From: DASSUW01 sp963759375
Lineage (GTDB): Bacteria; Actinomycetota; Thermoleophilia; Solirubrobacterales; Solirubrobacteraceae
Assembly: GCA_963759375.1 (NCBI GenBank)
Contig: CAVWYY010000006.1
Span: forward strand, 434,001 to 498,000
DNA length: 64,000 nucleotides
Direction: 5' to 3'
Under the pieces are notes generated by a model that made no database searches, was not told the origin of the DNA, and saw nothing but the letters and a program-made list of their open reading frames with translations. The translations under genes were made by a program, and so were the position numbers. The stretch's first letter is position 1, and each line of letters starts with the position of its first letter. Shown here one piece after another: positions 33,399 to 41,409 of the stretch.

Positions 33399-34460
33399 AT
33401 GGGCTCGATCCGGCTCGGATGGTGGAACCTCCAGAACCTCTTCGACGCCGATGACGACCCGATCTCGGCGGACCTGGAGTTCACGACTGCCAAGGGCTGG
33501 ACGGCGGAGGTGTACGCGGCCAAGCTGGCGAACCTCGCCGTGGCCGTCAACGAGCTGCACGACGGTCAGGGACCCGAGCTGCTCGGCGTGTGCGAGGTCG
33601 AGGGCGACGCCGTGTTCCAGGCCCTGCTGGACGAGATCGGGAACCCGCACCTGAAGCTCGTGTCGGACCCGACGCGGACGTCGGACCTGCGCGGCATCGA
33701 CACGTCGGTGGCGTACGACGATCGCAAGCTGCGCCCGGTCGAGCAGCGCTCGCACGTGGTGCACCTGCGCTACGCGACGCGCGACATCTTCGAGGTCGTC
33801 TTCGAGCTGGTCGAGACCGGTGAGCGGCTGGTCGTCGTCGCCACCCACTGGCCGTCGCGCTCGAAGGGCCGCTGGCGGTCGGAGCCGCTGCGGATCGCGG
33901 TGGCCGAGAACATCGCCTGGATCGTCCGCGACCACGTGCGCTTCGACGCCGAGCGCTACCTCGAGCTCAAGGCCGCCGGCGACCTGGCCGCGGTCCAGGA
34001 GCGCTGGGAGACCAAGGTGCTGATCATGGGCGACCTCAACGACGAGCCGAGCGACCGCAGCCTCATCGAGCACCTCCAGGCCTCCAGCGAGCTCGACCGC
34101 GTGACCGGCGCGACGAACGCGGTCAAGGAGTTCAAGACCGAGGCGATCGACTATCGCGGCGACGACTGCTTCGTCTACAACGCGAGCTGGAAGTTCCTCA
34201 CGCCGGAGAACACCGGGACGTACTTCATCGACTCCACGGACGACGAGGTGTTCGCCAACCGCTACCAGGTGCTCGACCAGATCATCGCGACGCGCGGGCT
34301 GCTCGATCCGGCCGGCCTGCACCTCGACGTCGGCAGCGTCCGCATCCACGACACGAAGACCGTCGCCACCCAGCCGGCCAAGCGGCCGCGCGGCTTCGAC
34401 CGCAAGACGAAGAAGGGCACCAGCGACCACCTGCCTGTGACCGCGGTGCTGGCCTACTGA
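33399..34460 (+). CDS. Endonuclease/exonuclease/phosphatase-family protein
   Basis: 353 residues. LGWWNLQNLFDADDDP, the catalytic glutamate in LGVCEVEG, VVVATHWPSRSKG, the metal site MGDLNDEPSDRS and the terminal histidine in GTSDHLPVT together form the EEP (DNase I-like) fold. The family cleaves phosphodiesters in nucleic acids, lipids or nucleotides. No signal peptide is seen, so action in the cytoplasm is likely. The stop overlaps the convergent membrane-protein gene by 7 nt. Confidence 0.85.
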   Translation: MGSIRLGWWNLQNLFDADDDPISADLEFTTAKGWTAEVYAAKLANLAVAVNELHDGQGPELLGVCEVEGDAVFQALLDEIGNPHLKLVSDPTRTSDLRGIDTSVAYDDRKLRPVEQRSHVVHLRYATRDIFEVVFELVETGERLVVVATHWPSRSKGRWRSEPLRIAVAENIAWIVRDHVRFDAERYLELKAAGDLAAVQERWETKVLIMGDLNDEPSDRSLIEHLQASSELDRVTGATNAVKEFKTEAIDYRGDDCFVYNASWKFLTPENTGTYFIDSTDDEVFANRYQVLDQIIATRGLLDPAGLHLDVGSVRIHDTKTVATQPAKRPRGFDRKTKKGTSDHLPVTAVLAY

Positions 34461-35167
34461 GGCCAGGCGAGCCCGCCGGGCGCCTCGGGCCCCGGCGCCG
34501 GTGCCGGCGCGGGCTCCTTGACGCCCTTGAGCTCGAAGTAGAGCACCGCCGCGGCGAGCGCCACGAGCGGTGCCGTGACCACGTTGGCCAGGTAGCCGAG
34601 CACGACCTCTCCCGCGTCGCCGATCACGGCGCCGATCACCCCGAACACGATGCCGATGGCGATGAAGATCAGGAAGAAGATCACGATCACCCCGAAGACC
34701 TGCCAACCGTTCCCCTGGACGAGCCGCCGGCTGCGTCCGAACGCCGCGAACACGCCCGGCCGCTCGAGCACGACGACCGGCGCGACGACCGACCAGATGG
34801 TGAGGAGGATGAGGCCGGGGATGATGAGCAGGATGAAGCCGATCCCGATCCCGATGGCGGCCAGGATCGACACGCCGATCAGCGGCAGCAGCACCGGAGA
34901 CACCGAGCTGAGCAATCCGCCGGCGGATTGATCCAGGCGGCCGTCGCGTACGTCGTCGACGAGCGCGACCACCATGCCCGTGTAGAGCGTGCTGAGGATC
35001 AGGGCCACCACGGAGGAGAGGATCGCGAGCACCGTGCTCTCGAGCGCGAGCACGCGGAACAGCACGTCGATCAGGTACAGCAGTGCGGCCACCGGGAGGA
35101 GCACGGACGCGTACCGGCGGTAGATCCGGAAGACCTCCGAGATGACCTCGTTGATGTCGATCTTCAT
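34454..35167 (-). CDS. Multi-pass membrane protein (GDPD membrane-domain/YciC-like)
   Basis: 237 residues from ATG 35167. Starts DINEVISEVFRIYRRYASVL, then six hydrophobic helices with IPGLILLTIWSVVAPVVVLE and ERPGVFAAFGRSRRLVQGNG, the motif of the DUF7544/glycerophosphodiesterase membrane-domain group. The tail is proline/alanine-rich (EPAPAPAPGPEAPGG). Function not established. The gene starts 5 nt from the tRNA-His remnant, so it marks the left chromosomal edge of the island. Confidence 0.78.
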   Translation of the reverse strand: MKIDINEVISEVFRIYRRYASVLLPVAALLYLIDVLFRVLALESTVLAILSSVVALILSTLYTGMVVALVDDVRDGRLDQSAGGLLSSVSPVLLPLIGVSILAAIGIGIGFILLIIPGLILLTIWSVVAPVVVLERPGVFAAFGRSRRLVQGNGWQVFGVIVIFFLIFIAIGIVFGVIGAVIGDAGEVVLGYLANVVTAPLVALAAAVLYFELKGVKEPAPAPAPGPEAPGGLAWPQ

Positions 35168-35172
35168 CGCAG

Positions 35173-35224
35173 GCGAGGGGTGAGCGACGAGATTCGAGCC
35201 CGCGGCCGCCGGCACCACAACCCG
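35173..35224 (-). repeat. tRNA-His 3'-half remnant (left att-like repeat)
   Basis: Aligned without gaps to 50114-50165, 48 of 52 bases agree; mismatches fall at 35190, 35198, 35205, 35213. It covers six bases beyond the tRNA 3' end, acceptor 3' strand, T arm, variable loop, and the anticodon loop including GTG, but no D arm or 5' acceptor strand. It is therefore not a functional tRNA. Confidence 0.75.
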
Positions 35225-35640
35225 AGAAAACGGGTGTCTGGCAGTCCGGTCACCGTTCTGCGCGGTGCTTGGAGCACCTGTGAGTGTCCCCCGGTTCTCA
35301 CCATGTTCCGCCGAATGTACCGTTGGCTCCGGCGGCAAGAACGCGGCCTCGACCATCGCCGTCTGACGCTTCTCGGCTGTACCGCACGGCCGAAGGTTCG
35401 AGAACAACGCTGTGCCGAGAGCCGGAAGTCTGATTACAAACTGCCCGAATCTCGGCACTGACGCGACGGAATCTCGGCACTAATGCAAAGAACTCCTGCG
35501 CTTGGCGGGATTTTGCCGGATGACTCCCTTGCCGGCCTCGCGTGAGCTCAACAAGGCTCCGAGAAGCGTCCTTTTGCCGCCGCGCCACGCCTGCGCGAGA
35601 CTAACCCAGCCGACTTGTCAAGGGTGGAGAGGAGCGCCTC
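35225..35640. other. AT-richer non-coding stretch with short repeats
   Basis: About 415 bases clearly lower in GC than their surroundings, with no credible gene. GAATCTCGGCACT occurs twice as a direct repeat (35447-35459 and 35469-35481) and its core is inverted at 35412-35420 (GTGCCGAGA). These may be protein-binding or mobile-element end sequences. The last bases hold the GAGAGGAG ribosome site of the next gene. Confidence 0.5.
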
Positions 35641-37401
35641 TTGCGTCGGTTTCCCCGGACGTCGAGTGTGAGCCGGACGTCGCGTCTCGTGCTCGCAACG
35701 TCATTCGTCCTGCTAACTGTCGCGTCGGTCCCAGCGCTCGCGTTGGGCCAGGACCTCGCCAGCATTCCGCCGGCCGGCACTGCGGTCGATGCATCGGAGG
35801 CGCCAGTGGTCGAGGAGGCCGTGGCGCCAGTGGTCGAGGAGACCGTGGCGCCAGTGGTCGACGGGACGACGACGACGGCGGTCCTCGAGGATACCGTGGC
35901 TGCGGTAGTTGAGAAGACCGTCGCGCCCGTGGTCGACGAGACGACGACGGCGGGAGTCGAAGAGACCGTGGCTGCGGTAGTCGAGCAGACGGTGGCGCCG
36001 GTCGTCCACGAGACGACGACGGCGGGAGTCGACGAGACCGTCCCTCCGGTGCGTGAGAAGCAGCGGCCGGGGGTCGAGGAGACCGTCCCTCCGGTGCGTG
36101 AGAAGCAGCGGCCGGGGGTCGAGGAGACCGTCGCGCCGGCGCCTGAGAAAACGACGCCGCCCGGACTCGAGAAGACCGCCACGCCAGCACCTGAGAAAAC
36201 GACGCCGCCCGGACTCGAGAAGACCGCCACGCCAGCACCTGAGAAAACGACGCCGCCCGGACTCGAGAAGACCGCCACGCCAGCACCTGAGAAAACGACG
36301 CCGCCCGGACTCGAGAAGACCGCCACGCCAGCACCTGAGAAAACGACGCCGCCCGGACTCGAGAAGACCGCCACGCCGGCGGTCGAGGGGGACGTCCCTC
36401 CGGTGCGTGAGAAGCAGCCGCCCGGAATCGACGAGACCGTCGCGCGGGTGCCTGAGAAGAAGCAGCCCCGGGTCGAGGAGACCGTCATGCCGGTGCTCGG
36501 CAAGATCGTCACCACGCTGCTCGACGCGACGCCGCCGGTCGTCGAGCAGATGCTCGCGCCCGCGACCGTCGGTGAGATGCGCACGCCGGAGCATGACAAC
36601 ACCGTCACGCCGAGCGCGCGCAAGACGGCGGCCCCGGTGCTCGCCCTGGCGAGCGACGAGACCAACACACCGATCGCCGATCGGACGCGCATGCCGACTG
36701 TCGACCCGCCCGCCACGCATGTCGCCGCGCCCGTCCTCGCCACGCCGATGATCGAGGTCACCGCCCTCGAGGCGCAGACCCCCGTCGCCGGGGATGTCGA
36801 CGATCGGCGCGCGGCTGACGAGAGCACCGCCGGCGACAGCGGCGGGTCCACCTCCGCGAGCGATGCCATCGTCGCGCCAGTCGCCGGCGGGGCGGCCAGG
36901 CCCGCTGTCACCCAGGCGGCGCCTACCGCCGCTCAGCCGCCGGACGCTCCGGTGGCCTCCGCGCAGCCCGTTCCGGACGCGTCGGCGCTCCGGTCCGTGA
37001 CGCCGACCCCCAGGGAGAAGCCGTCCTCGACCGAAGCTCCTGGAGACGACGACGCCGCCACGGCGACGCATGTGACGCACTCCGTCGTAGCCCCTTACCT
37101 GACCGGCGTCGATGCTCTCATGGCGAGCTCATCAGAGTTGGCCGTGCCGACCCGCTCGGCCGACGCCCGCTCGAGGACCCGCGAGGGGACGGGTCCGACG
37201 CCGGAGCAGCCGGGGCCTCCCGGCGGGCCGACCGGGTTCGGTGTGACGGCCCTGTCGGTCGCCGGCAGCTCTTCCAACGCTCTCGACTTACTGCTTGTCG
37301 CCGCCATTGCGCTGGCAGCGCTCTCCTGCCGGATCTCCCTCGTGGACGCCGCGACGTGGAAGACGGTGGATGTCGTCTCGCTGCTCGAACGGCCTGGCTG
37401 A
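35641..37401 (+). CDS. Secreted low-complexity repeat protein with C-terminal membrane anchor
   Basis: 586 residues from TTG 35641, six bases after GAGAGGAG. A signal peptide (SRLVLATSFVLLTVASVPALA) is followed by threonine/proline/glutamate-rich repeats: degenerate VVEETVAPVV units (about 45-140), two ETVPPVREKQRPGVE units, then five near-identical 16-residue units PAPEKTTPPGLEKTAT (166-245). A long Pro/Thr/Ala linker leads to a C-terminal hydrophobic helix NALDLLLVAAIALAALSCRI (about 547-566). This fits an extended cell-wall-spanning stalk. The same ribosome-site sequence precedes the next gene. No enzyme domain is seen. Confidence 0.75.
   Translation: MRRFPRTSSVSRTSRLVLATSFVLLTVASVPALALGQDLASIPPAGTAVDASEAPVVEEAVAPVVEETVAPVVDGTTTTAVLEDTVAAVVEKTVAPVVDETTTAGVEETVAAVVEQTVAPVVHETTTAGVDETVPPVREKQRPGVEETVPPVREKQRPGVEETVAPAPEKTTPPGLEKTATPAPEKTTPPGLEKTATPAPEKTTPPGLEKTATPAPEKTTPPGLEKTATPAPEKTTPPGLEKTATPAVEGDVPPVREKQPPGIDETVARVPEKKQPRVEETVMPVLGKIVTTLLDATPPVVEQMLAPATVGEMRTPEHDNTVTPSARKTAAPVLALASDETNTPIADRTRMPTVDPPATHVAAPVLATPMIEVTALEAQTPVAGDVDDRRAADESTAGDSGGSTSASDAIVAPVAGGAARPAVTQAAPTAAQPPDAPVASAQPVPDASALRSVTPTPREKPSSTEAPGDDDAATATHVTHSVVAPYLTGVDALMASSSELAVPTRSADARSRTREGTGPTPEQPGPPGGPTGFGVTALSVAGSSSNALDLLLVAAIALAALSCRISLVDAATWKTVDVVSLLERPG
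36136..36375 (+). repeat. Five tandem 48-bp coding repeats
   Basis: Units start at 36136, 36184, 36232, 36280 and 36328. Units 2 to 5 are almost base-for-base identical; unit 1 differs at the first two codons. Each encodes PAPEKTTPPGLEKTAT. Such identity indicates recent slippage or recombination, and repeat number may vary between strains. Confidence 0.95.
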
Positions 37402-37489
37402 CCTTCTGAGCGAGGTCTCCAACCGCTCCAACTGGGCACATCCCACGCCGGAGCTCCAAGTCACATGTTTGAGTTGAGAGGAGTCCCCC

Positions 37490-39172
37490 GTGACCGGCAA
37501 GTTCGCTGGACGACACGCGCTCCAGATAGTGCTGGGGCTCGTGGCCCTCCTGCTGACCCATCCCGCGGCAGCAGCGCAGGATCCGCTGGCCGACGGCGCC
37601 CAGCCGGCGCCCTCGAAGAACGGGCATCGCCAGCAAGTCGAACCATCCTCCGCGCGCTCCAGCCACGCGCGTCCGATCGGATTCGGTGCCGGCTTCGATC
37701 GCATCTGCGGCTCTGTCCGCGTGCGGGAGATCCAGCGCCGCCTGCGCTTCCTCGGCTACCACGTGGGTCCGGTCGACGGGCTCTTCGGGCCGAGAACCCG
37801 CGACGCCGTTCGCTTGCTTCAGTACACCCTCACCATGCGGCCGACGGGCGTGGTGTCGCCGAACACGCTCGCGGTGCTGCGCGAGCGGGCGCCGCTGCGG
37901 CCGCGGGCGGTGGGCGTGGGCACCGGGCGCGCCGGCACGTGCGACTCGGCGCGTGTGCGAAGCGTGCAACGTCGGATGCGCATACTCGGATACCGGCCCG
38001 GACCGGTGGACGGGAGGTTCGGGTCACGTACGCGCGACGCGGTGGTCCGGTTCCAGCGCGACCACGGCCTGGAAGCCGATGGCAGCATCGCGCCCGCGAC
38101 GATCCTTGCCGTGCTGCGACGCGAGTCGGCCCGAGCGGACGAGGCTCGACAACGCGTCGGGCAGCCGCCCGCGCCGCCGGCGCGCGGGCACGCGACCTCA
38201 GCCGGCCCGAGCACGTCGGTGCCGACATCGCCAGACCGAGCCGAGCTGCCCGCCATGCTCAACGGCGCGGCCATCGTCCTGCTCGCGCTCACCGCGCTGC
38301 TTCTCATTCTGGGGCGACGCCGGCCCGTTCATGACGCGGACGGGGTCCCCGCCCCGACTCCGGCCGATGCCCAGCCCGAACCGGACGCCGCGGTCAAGGT
38401 GAACCCTAAGGTTGACGGCGAGGGTGGTGCGCCCGGCACGGCGCTGGTGGCCGGCATCCCGGTATTCGGTTACGTGAGTGTCGGCGAGCGTGAGCGACAC
38501 GTCGACCCAGGCGTATGCGACGCCCAGGTCAACGAGATAAGGGTTTACTGCAACGCCCGTGGCCTCAATCTCGTCCGGATCGTGCGGGACGTAGAGCCGC
38601 GGAACGGACGCGCGACCGCTCGCCCGGGCCTGCGCTACGTGCTCGAGCAGATCGCGCGCGGCACCGCGTCCGGGCTCGTGGTCTCGGAGCTCCGCCGCCT
38701 GAGCGGCTCCGCGGCCGGCCTGGCGCCGCTGCTGCTGTGGTGCGAGGAGTGGCAGGCCGCGCTGATCGCGCTCGACGTGGACCTCGACACGACGACGACC
38801 GCCGGCGTCCACGCCGCGCGTGCGCTGGCGAAGATGAGCGAATGGGAGCGCGACCGGCTCTCGGAGCGCACGCGCCGGGGGCTCGAGTTGGCGCGGGGGC
38901 AAGGCCGGACCGGCCACAGGCCCTCGGTGAGCGACGTGCCCGAGCTCTGCGAACGCATCCGGACGATGCGCGCGCAGGGCATGACGCTCCAGGCGATCGC
39001 CGACGTCCTGAACCGAGAGGGCGTGCCGACCGTGCGGGGTGGCACGCAGTGGCGGCCGTCGAGCGTTCAGACAGCGGCGGGCTACCGCCGGCCGATCGGC
39101 GGAGTGCGGCCGGTCGGCGTGCCGCCGAATGCGCGGTTCGCCAAGACGCCCCGGGGGGAGCCGGACCCGTGA
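37490..39172 (+). CDS. Membrane-tethered peptidoglycan-binding protein with inactive serine-recombinase domain
   Basis: 560 residues, GTG after GAGAGGAG. Signal segment 10-29; two PG_binding_1 domains at about 75-130 and 152-210 (IQRRLRFLGYHVGPVDGLFG; VQRRMRILGYRPGPVDGRFG); membrane helix 256-275 (NGAAIVLLALTALLLILG). Then a resolvase domain at 323-465 (LVVSELRRLSGSAAGLAPLL; LAKMSEWERDRLSERTRRGL) and a recombinase-type DNA-binding region to about 535 (AIADVLNREGVPTVRGGTQW). In active enzymes the motif is Y-x-R-V-S; here GYVSVGERE places serine at the arginine and glycine 332 at the catalytic serine. The predicted topology is wall-binding outside and DNA-binding-like domain inside, so a signal-transducing regulator is more likely than a recombinase. 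Confidence 0.8.
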   Translation: MTGKFAGRHALQIVLGLVALLLTHPAAAAQDPLADGAQPAPSKNGHRQQVEPSSARSSHARPIGFGAGFDRICGSVRVREIQRRLRFLGYHVGPVDGLFGPRTRDAVRLLQYTLTMRPTGVVSPNTLAVLRERAPLRPRAVGVGTGRAGTCDSARVRSVQRRMRILGYRPGPVDGRFGSRTRDAVVRFQRDHGLEADGSIAPATILAVLRRESARADEARQRVGQPPAPPARGHATSAGPSTSVPTSPDRAELPAMLNGAAIVLLALTALLLILGRRRPVHDADGVPAPTPADAQPEPDAAVKVNPKVDGEGGAPGTALVAGIPVFGYVSVGERERHVDPGVCDAQVNEIRVYCNARGLNLVRIVRDVEPRNGRATARPGLRYVLEQIARGTASGLVVSELRRLSGSAAGLAPLLLWCEEWQAALIALDVDLDTTTTAGVHAARALAKMSEWERDRLSERTRRGLELARGQGRTGHRPSVSDVPELCERIRTMRAQGMTLQAIADVLNREGVPTVRGGTQWRPSSVQTAAGYRRPIGGVRPVGVPPNARFAKTPRGEPDP

Positions 39173-39181
39173 CCTTGAACG

Positions 39182-39233
39182 GTACGCATGGGCTTGCCTG
39201 CGTCATCGGCGGCGTTGCGGAAGTGCCCTTGCG
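39182..39233 (+). repeat. Upstream element A, paired with 40042-40093
   Basis: 52 bp before the reductase gene that share several exact blocks with the element before sqdB: GTACGCA, GCTTGC, TGCGTCA, GCGGCGTTGCGGA and TTGCG, in the same order and spacing. About three quarters of positions agree. Candidate common regulatory element or duplicated promoter region; it ends 150 nt before its gene. Confidence 0.6.
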
Positions 39234-39383
39234 ATCGGCAGCCGGCGGTGCGCAGGATGGATTCGCGCCGGGCGATGGGTGGTGAAGGCGGGGACCCGCC
39301 CCTCCCCTGACCCAGGCGAAGCCAGGAGCGACCGAGTCGCGTCACGCGTGAGGCCGCCTGGTCCGAGCGATTGGAGTGAGTCC

Positions 39384-40010
39384 ATGATCACGTCGGGGGC
39401 TGAGACAGCCGCGACCGCGGTCATCGAGACGGCGGTCTCGCGCTTCGGCGCCGAGAGCATCGCGCTGGCCGTGTCGTGGCAGAAAGAGAGCGCTGTGCTG
39501 CTCGAGCTCGTGACCAGGCTCGCGCCGGAGGCGCGGGTGTTCACGCTCGACACAGGGGTGCTGTTCCCGGAGACGTACGCCGCCTGGCGCGCCGCCGAAG
39601 ACCGCTATGGCATCACGGTCGAGGCGTGGCGCGGTGAGTGGGTGGACGGGCTATGGGCGGTCGATCCCGAGAGCTGCTGCGGGATGCGCAAGGTCGAGCC
39701 CCTCAAGCGCGCGCTGGCGGGCGCGGACTGCTGGGTCACCGGCCTGCGACGTGAGCAGTCGCCGCTACGCGCGGGCACACCCGAACTGGCCTGGGACCAG
39801 CGGCACGGCCTCTTCAAGGCTGTGCCGCTCGCGACCTGGAGCGAAGCCGACGTCTGGGAGTTCATCGCCGCGTACGGCCTTCCGTACAACCGGCTCCACG
39901 ATCGCGGCTACGCGTCCATCGGATGCACGCACTGCACCCGGCCGGGCCAAGGCCGCGAGGGCCGGTGGGCCGGCCGCGAGAAGTCCGAATGCGGCATGCA
40001 CGCCGGGTGA
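39384..40010 (+). CDS. cysH: APS/PAPS reductase (assimilatory, CysH type)
   Basis: 208 residues, GGAG before ATG 39384. Nucleotide loop VSWQKESAVLLE, FTLDTGVLFPETY, and the iron-sulfur cysteines CCGMRKVEPLKRAL (98, 99) and CTHC (181, 184), plus the catalytic ECGMH cysteine 203. The four-cysteine [4Fe-4S] set marks the APS-type reductases of most bacteria. It reduces activated sulfate to sulfite. No sulfite reductase or ATP sulfurylase gene is nearby; instead the next gene uses sulfite to make UDP-sulfoquinovose, so this copy probably feeds that step. Confidence 0.92.
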   Translation: MITSGAETAATAVIETAVSRFGAESIALAVSWQKESAVLLELVTRLAPEARVFTLDTGVLFPETYAAWRAAEDRYGITVEAWRGEWVDGLWAVDPESCCGMRKVEPLKRALAGADCWVTGLRREQSPLRAGTPELAWDQRHGLFKAVPLATWSEADVWEFIAAYGLPYNRLHDRGYASIGCTHCTRPGQGREGRWAGREKSECGMHAG

Positions 40011-40041
40011 GGCTGCCCGAGGCGAACGGGCGGATTCGCTC

Positions 40042-40093
40042 GTACGCACACGCTTGCGTGCGTCAAGCGCGGCGTTGCGGACACCGTCTTGCG
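40042..40093 (+). repeat. Upstream element B, paired with 39182-39233
   Basis: Same block order as element A, with an added dyad ACGCAC...GTGCGT at 40045-40064. It ends 56 nt before the sqdB start. Shared elements before two consecutive genes suggest each has its own promoter under one control. Confidence 0.6.
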
Positions 40094-40149
40094 CCTCCGC
40101 ACGCCCGTGCAGAGCATGGGGTGCGCCACGTCCGACAAGAGGAGGCTCC

Positions 40150-41409
40150 TTGCGCGTCTTCATCTGCGGGATCGACGGATACCTTGGCTGGTCGCTTGCT
40201 CAGCACCTGACAGCGCGGGGCCATACCGTGGGAGGTGCCGACAGCTTCCTCCGCCGGCGCTGGGTGGAGGAGATGGGCTCGTGGAGCGCCGTGCCGATCG
40301 CCACCATGCGCCACCGGCAGGACGCCTTCACATCGCGCTACGGCCAAGAACTGCCCTTCTGCGAGCAGGACCTGCGCTCCTATGACGCGGTCCGAGAGAT
40401 GGTGGAGCAGTTCGGCCCTGACGCCATCGTCCATCTCGGCGAGTGCCCGTCGGCCCCCTACTCGATGGTCGACGCGCAGCATGCCGTGTTCGTGCAGCTG
40501 AACAACATCGTCAGCACCTTCAACCTGCTGTACGCGATCCGCGACGTGGATCCGGAGATCCACCTGGTGAAGCTGGGGACCATGGGCGAGTACGGGACGC
40601 CCGGGGTGCCGATTCCCGAGGGTTTCTTCGACGTCGAGTACCGCGGCCGCAAGGACTGCCTGCCGTTCCCGCGACAGGCGGGCTCCTGGTACGACTGGAG
40701 CAAGGTCCACGGCTCCAACAACGTGATGTTCGCGTGCCGGCTCTGGGGCCTGCGGGCCACGGACATCATGCAGGGCGTCGTCTTCGGCACCCGCATCGAC
40801 GAAAGCGACGGCGACCCTCGACTGCGGACCCGACTGGACTTCGACCAGGCATTCGGCACCGCGGTGAACCGGTTCTGCTGCCAGGCCGTCGTCGGCCACC
40901 CGCTGACCCCCTACGGCGAGGGTCACCAGAAGCGCGGGTTCCTGCCGCTGCGCGACTCCATGCAGTGCCTGACGCTCGTGCTCGAGAACCCGCCGGCCAT
41001 CGGGCAGTACCGCGTGTTCAACCAGTTCCAGGAGGTCTACGACATCACCGAGCTCGCGCTGCTGGTGCAGCGGGCCGCCGCGGAGCTGGACCTGAGCGTC
41101 GAGGTGCGCAACGTGGAGAACCCGCGCCGGGAGCTCGAAGACCACTACTACGAGCCGGATCACCAAGGCCTGCTCGACCTCGGCTACCGCCCGACGCAGG
41201 ACGTCGAGTGCGAGATGGGCCTGATGATCTGGGATCTCATGCGCCACCGGGATCGGATCGAGGCGAAGCTCGATGCGCTGCTCCCCGACGTGCGCTGGAA
41301 CGGGACTCGCGCGCGGGTGCGATTCCTGCGACCGGATGCGGCGACGCCGGCACGTGAGCCGCTCGCGATGGTCGCCACGGCCGACGAAGCGGCCGCAGCG
41401 GATGCCTGA
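40150..41409 (+). CDS. sqdB: UDP-sulfoquinovose synthase (SqdB/SQD1/Agl3 family)
   Basis: 419 residues from TTG 40150, four bases after GGAGG. NAD site ICGIDGYLGWSLAQHL, catalytic threonine in LVKLGTMGEYGTPG (T144), and YxxxK dyad in SWYDWSKVH (Y181, K185). HFGE-like HLGECPSAPYSMVD, QGVVFGTR, GTAVNRFCCQAVVGHPLTPY and RVFNQFQE match plant SQD1 and archaeal Agl3 closely. The enzyme joins sulfite to UDP-glucose, giving UDP-sulfoquinovose, precursor of sulfolipid or sulfoglycans. The adjacent CysH supplies sulfite. No SqdX/SQD2-type lipid transferase is nearby; the GT2 gene two places downstream is the only glycosyltransferase. Confidence 0.92.
   Translation: MRVFICGIDGYLGWSLAQHLTARGHTVGGADSFLRRRWVEEMGSWSAVPIATMRHRQDAFTSRYGQELPFCEQDLRSYDAVREMVEQFGPDAIVHLGECPSAPYSMVDAQHAVFVQLNNIVSTFNLLYAIRDVDPEIHLVKLGTMGEYGTPGVPIPEGFFDVEYRGRKDCLPFPRQAGSWYDWSKVHGSNNVMFACRLWGLRATDIMQGVVFGTRIDESDGDPRLRTRLDFDQAFGTAVNRFCCQAVVGHPLTPYGEGHQKRGFLPLRDSMQCLTLVLENPPAIGQYRVFNQFQEVYDITELALLVQRAAAELDLSVEVRNVENPRRELEDHYYEPDHQGLLDLGYRPTQDVECEMGLMIWDLMRHRDRIEAKLDALLPDVRWNGTRARVRFLRPDAATPAREPLAMVATADEAAAADA

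Noticed and set aside
35178..35184. GGGTGA half-site near the island edge (and at 50119-50124)
   Set aside because: It belongs to the tRNA-His 3' end sequence (ggggtgagcg), with no partner half-site.
36136..36375. Possible CRISPR array
   Set aside because: Repeats are contiguous with no spacers and are in frame within a coding gene.
37490..39172. Serine recombinase as the integrase of the island
   Set aside because: The catalytic serine is replaced by glycine, the domain is fused to a wall-binding membrane protein, and tRNA targeting is typical of tyrosine integrases.
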